The notes under the pieces were generated by a model. It ran no database searches. It saw only the letters and a list, made by a program, of their open reading frames with translations, and was not told the origin of the DNA. This document shows positions 1 to 7,414 of a stretch of 11,112 nt of DNA, one piece after another. The stretch covers positions 1 through 11,112 of the forward strand of contig JALLAZ010000950.1 in the NCBI GenBank assembly GCA_036939755.1, read 5' to 3'. The first letter of the stretch is position 1, and every line of letters begins with the position of its first letter. A program made the position numbers and the translations under genes. This DNA comes from Stephanodiscus triporus (Eukaryota; Bacillariophyta; Thalassiosirophyceae; Thalassiosirales; Thalassiosiraceae).

Positions 1-1407
1 TACTGGAGGACATGGTACAACATCGCGCGGCAACAAAGCCATGCGCCAAAAAAATTGGTCGAGAGGACCCACGTAGGAATACTACTTTCCTGCTCCAAAA
101 TAGCCGAACAATGTGTCGCGCAAAGCGAGGCAGAGAGCGCACGCATCATCGCCGGACACCAGCAGCAGCAACAATCGCAAATGATGAATAACAACAACAA
201 CTTCGCCAACAGCTCTCTCGGCGGTAGCTATCCCGGCGGCAGATATCCAAGCACATATGCAGCAGCCGCATCTTCGACGGCGCACACATACCGTTATTCG
301 GGAGAATCCGACGACGACGACAACGACGAGATTCCAACGATGCCCTGGGACCAATACGGCTGGATCCCGCGTGAGAAGTCAGGCAAACAGACGACGCCTA
401 ACAAGGTAGGTGCGGTGTGCATGGTGGATATCCTCCGTGACGTCTTCGGTAATTTAATCTAAACGCTGTTTGACGTCTCCAATCGTTCTCGCGAATACGA
501 GCAGGTTAGAAACGAATTGCAGCGTTACATTGACCAGTGCAAGGCTGAGGGATCCTTGACCCAGACTGTGAGTCATGATTGTCATTGTTGTGTTTTTATT
601 CTAACAATGCTCTCGCATCACACGCCAACGAAAGACCATCCCCGCCCCCCGCAATCCGCAGCGTATCATTGAGCAAATGGGAGTCAACAGTAACTCATTC
701 CGAAAGTTCATGGACCCCGCCACTTACAAGAATCAGTGGAGCGCAACAGCGAATGGGACATACTGGGCGGCTGCAAAGTTGCTTGCAAGGTTGGCGCACG
801 AAAAGGAATTGGCCAAAATGACTGGAAAGCGCAAGATTGCGGTGGCAACAGCTGGGGCGGCGACCGATTCGCCTCCTCGCAAGAAGAATAGCACCGAAGC
901 AAAGCTGGGAGCATTGGAGCTCATCCGGAGCATCAATGCCGTGGACGTGAGCGTCTATGCTGTTTACGATACCTGCCCCCAAGTAGTCGCCGGAATCAAT
1001 TCGTTTCTTCAGCGTGATGGCATGACCAAAGCCTACTTGCTATCGGCGTTGGGAGATATCAACAGCAATTCCCTGAACACGTTTCTCAGCGGGAAGAAGC
1101 AAGACCAGTGTGGCAACGTGACATACAGAGCCGCCTATGTCTTTCTCGAGAAGCTTCGAATCCTTGAGGGGAAGAGCAAGTCCGCGGCAAGGCGCATTAA
1201 TGAAGTGGAAAATCCTCGCGGGGTGAGACTGTATGTACTTTTCGTTTCTCCTGTTATTGCAATCGCGAGCCAACAAATGATGTTCCTCTTCGTTGATGAA
1301 TGCTAATCATAATTCCGCAGTTTCCTCTTGTCAAGGAAAGGCCAGCTAGGCGCGATCCTTTGACCGGGTATCGACCTATTCGTGAAGGTGACGTGTGGCG
1401 TTGGTAG
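1..1407 (+). CDS. Tandem DUF7726-like domain protein, 5' end missing or uncertain
   Basis: Four exons are proposed: before 1 to 405, 505-567, 662-1222 and 1321-1407 (TAG). All introns are GT-AG (406-504, 568-661, 1223-1320; 94-99 bases) and all junctions fall between codons, so the joined frame stays open. Numbered from the window edge, the product has a Gln/Asn-rich, then Asp-rich N-terminal part (about 1-135), domain copy A (136-206), a basic linker with KRK and PPRKK (about 207-240), copy B (260-325), and a basic tail ending in VWRW. The copies share a G-x(1-2)-NSNS motif followed by a Phe and a Met/Leu, and a later N-x(0-1)-TY-x-AA motif. The pattern resembles the fungal DUF7726 domain, whose function is unknown; this is a memory-based match. 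The basic linker could suit nuclear or nucleic-acid binding, but that is inference. The first in-frame ATG is at 181. The frame is open to base 1, and an AG at 102-103 could be an acceptor, so the true start is unresolved. Base composition is less GC-rich than in the neighbouring gene at 1772-4639. Confidence 0.68.
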
Positions 1408-1771
1408 ATTATGTTGCGGCCCTATCTCCAAATCCACATCCAAATCGCGTTGGAAGAAGCATTGAAGTCATCGTCATAAAACAATACCAAATGCTGAGGA
1501 CTTCTACTTTGGCTATAGCAGTGTGTGCTCCCATCAACCCCCCAGCTTCTTTCGTGATACAGATCAATAAAACGTTGTGTGCACTTTCATCCGGCGATAG
1601 CCTCTTGACTGGATTCGATAAATGGTAGAACAAGTTTGTCTATATAGTAGTTTGTTTAGATTGAGGTCAGGTGACAAGTCGCCTGCCCTTTCGTAGTTAA
1701 AAGCTATCCCTTGGAGGCTACTTAATACACACCATAAATACTGAGAACACTAAATCTGGTAAGATATCTGG
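1408..1771. other. Convergent intergenic region with candidate poly(A) signal
   Basis: This 364-base gap separates the 3' ends of the tandem-domain gene (plus) and the F-box/SPRY gene (minus). An AATAAA hexamer on the plus strand at 1566-1571, about 160 bases after the stop codon, is a possible polyadenylation signal for the first gene. No matching AATAAA is visible on the minus strand. The only short open frames here lack any recognisable domain. Confidence 0.4.
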
Positions 1772-4426
1772 CTACTTTCCACCAACAGAGGCAGCAGCAA
1801 AGCCCCTCAAATCGAACCTAAATGGTCTCTCCCCAAAGTTCACGGATATCGGACACTCAGTGTCAACTCCTACCGTGGGATAAAGTCCAGTGTCGATGAT
1901 CTCCCTACTCAATCTGCCGCCGGCACCTCCGACCCTGCCCGAGCCAGATCCGTTGCCGAAAGCGTACCCCAGGAAAACTCCGTTCTTCACGAAGAATATC
2001 CTTCGCGTGCTGTACTCCAATCCGCACCCCACAGTGTCCCCAGGCCCAAAAGACGGACCGTACCGATGCAGCATATCCCCGCGTCCGTGGTATATACCGC
2101 CGTCGTCGCCGTGGTAACCGAATGACTCGCAGTCCCACCCGGGCATCTTGTCAGCGGGGGAGAAGCTTCGCGTGGACAGGCCGATGGCGACGCACTCGTG
2201 TCGATGTCCTCGCCGCTCGCGACGCGCGTTGACCTCCTCCCCCCAACCGGCCCCGCCGCGTCGTCGCTCCTCGCGCCGCTGGTTCCATTCGTGTCCCTGC
2301 CGCTCGCGTTCACGTCGCTGCGTCTCGCGCCGACGCTGCCATTCGAGCTGCCGTCGTTCGTTCTCCTGTCGCCGACGCTCGCGTCGACGCTGCATCTCGT
2401 ACTGATGCCGCTCGTGTTCCTGCTGCCGCTGGTGGGCGAAGGCGCCGTGACTGAATCCTCCTCCCCCCCCCAACCGTCGTCCTCCTCCCGCGCCGAGGGG
2501 GAAGCCGTCCCATTCCAACGCGTTCATCATCGACGCGAATTCCATGGGAAACGGATGAACGGGCATCATCATCATTGGCATCCAAACGACCTGGTTGAAG
2601 TTTAGACGACGATTTTCCTGCCGCTGATCGCCGGCGGCATCCTCCATCCTCTGATGGTTGTTTCCGTCGGCGGCGACGCCACCGACGACGGCTAATCGAC
2701 CGGCAGCGGAAGCGACCGACGACGAACGCGTCCTGAGGATCGTTACCTCGAAGTACGCGACCAGCCTGGGGGTGACGTCGACGACCAGTCCTCCGCCGCA
2801 ACCAGTCGTGTCCCCCGTCGTCGTCGTCCCCCTTGCGTCGGAAATGACCGTAGGGACGACGAAGGGGCGGAGGTGACCAACGACGTCGTCGTCGTCGTCG
2901 TCGTTGCGGCCGTCGCGAAGGCCCGACGACATCGCGCGCTTGAGACCGCGAAGCGACGAGAGCCTCCCGATGATGCTGCTCTTGCACTTCGAAAGGATGA
3001 GTTTTCCGGGGGAGACTGGAGCGACCCCCCCGCCTCCGTCAACTTGGTCGTCCGCCTCCACCTCCTTCACGCTATCGCCCGGAGGATCCTCCCCCCTCGC
3101 ATCTCCGTCTATCCCGCCCCCCCCGACGACTACCCCAACGCCGCCGCCGCCGCCGCCGCCGCATCCGCCGAGGCTGGAGAGGAAGCCGGACATGGCAGAG
3201 CCGCCGCCGTCACGGCGACCGACGCACGACGACGACGACGACGACGACGCCACCACCCGACGACAGTGGGGGGGGAAGGGATGGTCGGACCTCACGCACC
3301 TCTCGCCGGTTCCCACCCGATCGCCCACGAACCGTATCACGGGAAGCCTCAGGGCCGCCACATCCGCCCCGGGGACCTCGTCCGCCCGAGCGCCGTCGAT
3401 GCGATCGATTTCGTCGGCCGTCCCCCCCTCGACGACGACGGCGCCGTCGATATCGGTCGTCGCGATCGAGACGTACGATCGGAAGGCGACGCGACGGGGC
3501 GGACGCGCCGGGTCGGACGCGCGCCGGAGTCGTCGCGGAAATCGTCGCCGTTCGACGCCGAACATCACCATCACGAAGTAGTCGTCGACGTTGTCATTGT
3601 CGATGTCGTCGTCGTCGTCGTCCGACTCTGACCAGGATCCGGTCGTCAGCGTGCGCGGATCGATGCGCTGGGGGTATCGACGGGGGATCAACCCGGCGAG
3701 CAGGGGGAGGTTGACTTCGGCCCTCGCGTTGTCGTCATCGTCATCGAACGTCGACGCGGCGACGATCGGCATTCGTCGATCGTCGACGAATACGACGTCG
3801 GAGTCGGGGGCGCGCCCATCATCATCATCGTCGTAGTCGTAGTCGTCGTTTCTTTTGTGGAACACGGCGGGGAAGACATCGCCCATCCTCGACATCCACA
3901 GCTCGACGGCGGCGCACCGTCCCCTCGCGAGCGACGCCCGCGTCGAGCGACAAGACGAGGCGAGGGATCGTACGTCGTCGACATGCAGGTACGTCGCCGC
4001 GCGCACGAGGACCTCGACGGGGAGCGATGCGAGGGTCGGGGCGGTCGGGACAGTCGTCGTGGGGGGCGTCGCCGTCGCCCCAGTCGCCTCGGTCGCGGTC
4101 GCGGTCACAGTCGCAGTCGCCATCGCCCCAGTCGCGATGGTCGACCGGGGAGACGACGAGGGGCACGACGAGGGCGCGAGTCGCGGCTGGTAGATGGAGG
4201 CCGAGTCGAGAGCGTCGTCGTCCCCGCGTCGCTGCCAGCGATGACGTCGGCGCGACGGGGCAGGGAAGGGAGGACGGCGGGAGGGGGGTGTGCCGCCTTC
4301 GCGGTCGTCGTCGTCGTCGTTGTCGTCGTTGCCATCGTCGCATTCGTCGTCATCGTCGAAGGCGGCGACGAGGCCGCGGGAGGAGGAGGGGGGGGTCAGC
4401 GTCGTCGTCGTCGTCGTCGACCGGTC

Positions 4427-4459
<33 letters not shown>

Positions 4460-4639
4460 GAGAAGAGGCGGGACCTTCCCGAGGTCGTCCCCCGTCGACG
4501 TCAGGGTCGGCGGGGTCATCGAGAACGGCGACGAGGGTACGGCCCCCATCTCGTCGTCGAATATCGAGCGGGCGACTTCTTGGACTACCTGGGCTTCTCC
4601 GGAGGCGGCGGCCTCGTCGGTGGTCGCGTCGGGCTTCAT
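1772..4639 (-). CDS. F-box and SPRY domain protein, low-complexity rich
   Basis: A 955-residue open frame runs without an intron from ATG at 4639 to TAG at 1772-1774. An F-box lies at about 206-252 (LPVEVLVRAATYLHVDDVRSL). In such proteins this motif binds SKP1 and docks the protein to an SCF ubiquitin ligase. A SPRY domain closes the protein: an early strand YFEVTIL at 629-635, then ECVAIGLS at 815-822, MPGWD at 832-836, YHGDDGGIYHG at 842-852, IFFVKNG at 881-887, GLYPTVGVD at 918-926 and VNFGERPFRFD at 933-943. SPRY domains usually bind peptides, so a substrate-receptor role is likely but inferred. Between the two SPRY parts sit about 180 extra residues, including an Arg/Glu/Gln-rich stretch at 735-812 built from an 18-residue repeat. 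The rest carries Ser, Thr, Asp and Gly runs made by GTC/GAC and GCC triplets. The 775-base upstream gap is shared with the divergent phosphatase gene. An intron hidden in the low-complexity part cannot be excluded. Confidence 0.88.
2240..2401 (-). repeat. 54-base tandem repeat (3 copies) coding an Arg/Glu/Gln-rich stretch
   Basis: Residues 747-800 of the F-box/SPRY protein divide into three units of 18 residues, beginning YEMQRRRERR, LEWQRRRETQ and HEWNQRREER. The third unit decays into Gly at its end, and a partial unit (HQRQQEHERHQ) may precede the first. The DNA copies are degenerate. The stretch is highly charged and could form a long helix. Confidence 0.7.
2885..2902. repeat. (GTC)6 microsatellite, codes an Asp run
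   Basis: Six perfect GTC triplets inside the F-box/SPRY gene. Read on the minus strand they give the Asp run at residues 580-585. Confidence 0.9.
3140..3160. repeat. (GCC)7 microsatellite, codes a Gly run
   Basis: Seven perfect GCC triplets inside the F-box/SPRY gene. On the minus strand they give the Gly run at about residues 494-500. Confidence 0.9.
3228..3248. repeat. (GAC)7 microsatellite, codes a Ser run
   Basis: Seven perfect GAC triplets inside the F-box/SPRY gene. On the minus strand they are read as TCG codons, giving the Ser run at residues 465-471. Confidence 0.9.
4304..4318. repeat. (GTC)5 microsatellite within an Asp-rich segment
   Basis: Five perfect GTC triplets followed by interrupted GTC/GTT copies. 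They encode the acidic segment at about residues 101-112 of the F-box/SPRY protein on the minus strand. Confidence 0.85.
4401..4457. repeat. (GTC)6 and (GAC)10 facing arms, potential long hairpin
   Basis: (GTC)6 at 4401-4418 is followed by the palindrome GACCGGTC at 4419-4426, one C at 4427, and (GAC)10 at 4428-4457. Because GAC is the reverse complement of GTC, the two arms can pair over 18 bases around the palindromic core with a single bulged base. On the minus strand the arms encode a run of 10 Ser (62-71) and a Thr run (75-80) of the F-box/SPRY protein. Confidence 0.85.
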
Positions 4640-5414
4640 GATGTGAGGTATCTTTTCGGTCCTTCCTAGTTTCGCGGGACGAATTGGATCCCTACCTCTC
4701 TCACGCTCTTATCAGAGATGCTGATCCTAGGTAGTCGAAACCCCGACGATGAAGTATTTATGTTTGCCTCTGTTGATATGTTTTGTGTGAGTGTGATACT
4801 ACTGAGATAACGGCGAATGTTGATGTTTCGGAGCACTAAAACAATGCCGCTGCCGCCCTCGTCCGAACTTCAACTGCGGTCTTCTGCTTTCCCTCGTGAG
4901 AAAAAAACTCAACTCTCAAGAAAAACAGGTGCCAACTTGACACTCCCATCTGCCCGGTCGGTCGCGTCGGTGCACGCAATATAAAATCCAAGAGGCGGGC
5001 AGATGCGATCCAGATAAATGTATTTACTACCTACTCTACTTCGTATTCACGTTGGAATCCTTTCAGTTTCAACTCTTTTAGAGTACATACCATACTCTCT
5101 AGAGTAGAGGAGTACTAGAGAATTGTATCTACCTACCTAGAGTCGATTGGGGACTGGGGACGACCAACACATGTCGATGACGCCCCCCTCTCGAGTGCGA
5201 CGTCGAAGAATCGGGATGACGGCAATGTCTTCCTCGGCAGCAGCGTGGCGTTCATCTTCTTTTATCATGTCGTGGAGGGTTGGCAGGATCACATGAAGAG
5301 TGAGCTCTACCATTCATGTTATAGGGTATAGCGAGAAGAACGATATTTCCAAAAACCTTCCCCTGCTCTCCCCAAGTTCTCACCTAACGGGGAACAGAAG
5401 TTTGAGTCGACATC
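4640..5414. other. Divergent intergenic region, probable bidirectional promoter
   Basis: This 775-base gap lies between the start codons of the F-box/SPRY gene (minus) and the phosphatase gene (plus). It is clearly more AT-rich than either gene and holds no open frame I can support. It contains a cluster of short inverted repeats at about 5072-5120, listed separately. A sequence resembling an intron 3' end (CTCACCTAACGGGGAACAG, ending at 5398) lies just before the phosphatase start, so a 5'UTR intron is possible. No convincing TATA box position can be assigned. Confidence 0.4.
5072..5120. repeat. Cluster of short inverted repeats built on ACTCT/AGAGT
   Basis: Three small inverted repeats sit close together: ACTCT at 5072-5076 with AGAGT at 5080-5084, TACTC at 5093-5097 with GAGTA at 5102-5106, and CTCTAG at 5097-5102 with CTAGAG at 5115-5120. 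The arms are only 5-6 bases long, so chance is possible. The reuse of one motif in an AT-rich divergent promoter region suggests protein-binding sites. Confidence 0.35.
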
Positions 5415-6002
5415 ATGGTGGACCTCAAAGATGGAGATCGGTACATCGAGGACAATGGTGAGATTACGGTGGTGACGCCCCCGAGCCCACGAAACCCTCA
5501 TAACTTCGGTCCAGCGTCGTCGAGGGACGCCGTCGTCAACACGTGCGAACGGCCCGGGGGGGATCCCGGCGGCGGAGGGAGCAAGATCCGCACCGAGGAG
5601 GAGGTCGACGAGTGGGTGCGCTTCATGACCGCGCCCGAAAGGGCGATCGGGCACGTCCTCGTCCTCCTCGCGGATGGAGAATTGGGGGCGTACGACGGAC
5701 CGGGTCTGGTCGCCGCCTACGAGGCGCGCGGCATCATCGTGCATCACATTCCCTACGCGAGCGGGGGATCATTCCGGAGGATGATGGCCGTCCTCGACGA
5801 TCTGAGCGAGGGGGGGGAGAACGCCGTCGCGCATTGCACCCACGGAATGGGACGCAGCGGGAGGGTGGCGGCGGGTTGGTTGGTACACAAGTACGGTCTG
5901 TCGGTCGAGGAGGCCGTGGGGGAGGCGTTGGACGCCGCTCGGCGGCATGGCGTGGAGCGGATGGGATCTCCCCGGCAGTTGGCACAATGGATGGCGGGGT
6001 AA
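5415..6002 (+). CDS. Dual-specificity-type cysteine protein phosphatase
   Basis: The product is 195 residues, and I see no intron in its coding part. The phosphatase signature HCTHGMGRSG is at 140-149, with catalytic Cys141 and Arg147 in the HC-x5-R loop, followed by a helix (VAAGWLVHKYGLSVEEAV) typical of dual-specificity and related tyrosine phosphatases. Such enzymes remove phosphate from Tyr, Ser/Thr or other substrates through a cysteinyl-phosphate intermediate. The substrate here is unknown, and no signal peptide or membrane segment is visible. In many relatives the HIP segment (111-113) runs into the loop with the general acid Asp. Here it continues YASGGSF, so the acid is not where expected. 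Start chosen: the ATG at 5415 is preceded in frame by TGA at 5403-5405. The gene converges on the F-box/LRR gene with 167 bases between stop codons. Its size fits a single-domain atypical phosphatase. Confidence 0.87.
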   Translation: MVDLKDGDRYIEDNGEITVVTPPSPRNPHNFGPASSRDAVVNTCERPGGDPGGGGSKIRTEEEVDEWVRFMTAPERAIGHVLVLLADGELGAYDGPGLVAAYEARGIIVHHIPYASGGSFRRMMAVLDDLSEGGENAVAHCTHGMGRSGRVAAGWLVHKYGLSVEEAVGEALDAARRHGVERMGSPRQLAQWMAG

Positions 6003-6112
6003 TTTGAATGCGGCTCTCTACACCTCTTCAGTGAACACGTCGGGATTCTCGTTGAATTGAAAAATCATTGTAGACTACATTGTGGTCACTACGACATCGT
6101 AACTTCATTTTT

Positions 6113-6118
6113 TTTATT
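6113..6118 (-). other. Candidate poly(A) signal AATAAA
   Basis: TTTATT on the plus strand reads AATAAA on the minus strand. It lies 52 bases beyond the stop codon of the F-box/LRR gene, inside a T-rich run, in the 167-base gap between the two convergent genes. Confidence 0.45.
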
Positions 6119-6169
6119 TTACAGCATATTTGCACATGCGTATTGCATGGATACGCTGACGGCTTGTTA

Positions 6170-7084
6170 TTATCGGATATTCCCCCCCCAATACGGGGGC
6201 GGACACCCCGAGCAATAATATTCATTGCGACTGATATCATAGTCCAACATATCGACATGACAGTCCCGGCAAAAAACTACCTCGCATCCGCCGCAACCTT
6301 CGTATCCGTGACTTGCGCAGCCTCGTTTGCCGCACGCCGCACACGTCACGATGGTGCCGCACCACTGACATTTGCGTTTCCCGCATTCGGTGCAGTCGTG
6401 CGGCATCGCGCAGGCACGGCAGTATTGCCCGTCGCACCCGTCGCACGCGACGGCCCCGGCGACGCTGCACAGATAGCACGAGTCGGGGGCATCGCAATTC
6501 CGGGGATCCGATGGAGGCAGGGACCGCCTGAGGGAGTCGTGATGACGAATGAAGCGACCGATCGCGGGGCCATAATTCGAGTATCTCGATGCGAGGTCGT
6601 CTCGCCAAGGTCGGATCGCGACTCTGCGCAGGACGAAATGCTGCCCCGGGAATGGTGGCAACATGGACCGCAGAATCTCCGCCACGTAATCCTCCGACAG
6701 CCCGGATGGGCCGCGTATTTTCCCTGACTCTCCCAGCAGAGGGAGGGACCCCCGAACGCGTAGATCGATATCCTCCATGGCCGTCGACCCGTAGAGCGGC
6801 TCGAGACCGGTCCCATTGACGTTCGGGCACCCCGCGACGGACAGGACCCTGGTATTCCTTCCCGCATCGATATTCAGCAGAAATGCACGCAGCTGTTCGT
6901 CCGTGATTCGATTATTGCCGGACACGTCTATCTTCCTCCACCTCGCCTTGGACACGTCTCGAAAGACAACATCCCTGCATGCCTTGGAAGTGCAGGAGAA
7001 CTTGATCAGCGAATATAGGTCGAGGTAGGCAAGCACGGAATCGACGAGGACATGACGCGGCAGGGATGACTCGTCCGTCAACAT
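6170..7084 (-). CDS. F-box/LRR protein with cysteine-rich C-terminal tail
   Basis: The product is 304 residues and no intron is needed. An F-box occupies about residues 7-50 (LPRHVLVDSVLAYLDLYSLI then CTSKACRDVVF), which should bind SKP1. One or two leucine-rich repeats of the AMN1/cysteine-containing kind follow at about 60-110 (ITDEQLRAFLLNIDAG, VLSVAGC, GLEPLYGS). From 197 to 294 there are 20 cysteines, mostly as CxxC pairs (203/206, 214/217, 222/225, 231/234, 239/242, 248/251, 264/267, 272/275, 291/294), plus a few His, which strongly suggests bound zinc. From memory, this F-box + LRR + Cys-rich order recurs in diatom gene families. A role as an SCF substrate receptor is inferred. The first in-frame ATG is at 7084; the frame extends four codons further upstream only to a TTG. 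It diverges from the uncertain gene starting near 7415. The Cys-rich part resembles no single named zinc finger that I can identify. Confidence 0.88.
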   Translation of the reverse strand: MLTDESSLPRHVLVDSVLAYLDLYSLIKFSCTSKACRDVVFRDVSKARWRKIDVSGNNRITDEQLRAFLLNIDAGRNTRVLSVAGCPNVNGTGLEPLYGSTAMEDIDLRVRGSLPLLGESGKIRGPSGLSEDYVAEILRSMLPPFPGQHFVLRRVAIRPWRDDLASRYSNYGPAIGRFIRHHDSLRRSLPPSDPRNCDAPDSCYLCSVAGAVACDGCDGQYCRACAMPHDCTECGKRKCQWCGTIVTCAACGKRGCASHGYEGCGGCEVVFCRDCHVDMLDYDISRNEYYCSGCPPPYWGGNIR

Positions 7085-7414
7085 AATCGAGATCAAATGC
7101 GGCAGGCAACGCGTAGTGATGTAGTAAGCACGAAATTATTGACGAGGACGCGTCGCTCGCGGCATATCTCGTCATTCCATGCACTGAAGTTTTGTTCTGT
7201 TGGAGGCGGATCGATTTCATATTTATTCCTACGTAGCAATTCCTACCCCGCCCCATGCCCTTTTGCCTCGCCCTTGCTTTTTTTTGCGAGCATCGCAGCA
7301 TCGCCCATCTTCTAGCCATACACCCTCTCCCCTTGCAGCGGCGTCCATTGTTTCCTCATCCTAACAAGGGGTCCTCGACTTGCGCACTCGCCACCTTGTT
7401 CGTCGCGCTTAAGC
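7085..7414. other. Divergent intergenic region with pyrimidine-rich stretch
   Basis: This 330-base gap separates the F-box/LRR gene from the uncertain plus-strand gene. Its right half (about 7240-7370) is rich in C and T on the plus strand. It includes an acceptor-like sequence CCCCTTGCAG ending at 7338, so a 5'UTR intron for the plus-strand gene is possible. No open frame here is convincing. Confidence 0.35.

Noticed and set aside
4401..4457. CRISPR-like array
   Set aside because: The repeats are uninterrupted triplets without spacers, inside a eukaryotic coding region.
2873..4669. Several plus-strand open frames of 110-270 codons opposite the F-box/SPRY gene
   Set aside because: They consist of Arg, Val, Ser, Thr and Pro runs produced by GTC/GAC triplets, which contain no stop in most frames. 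No domain is visible, while the minus strand encodes a clear F-box and SPRY.
5543..6007. Alternative frames within the phosphatase gene
   Set aside because: Arg/Gly-rich shadows. The HC-x5-R active site is in the frame starting at 5415.
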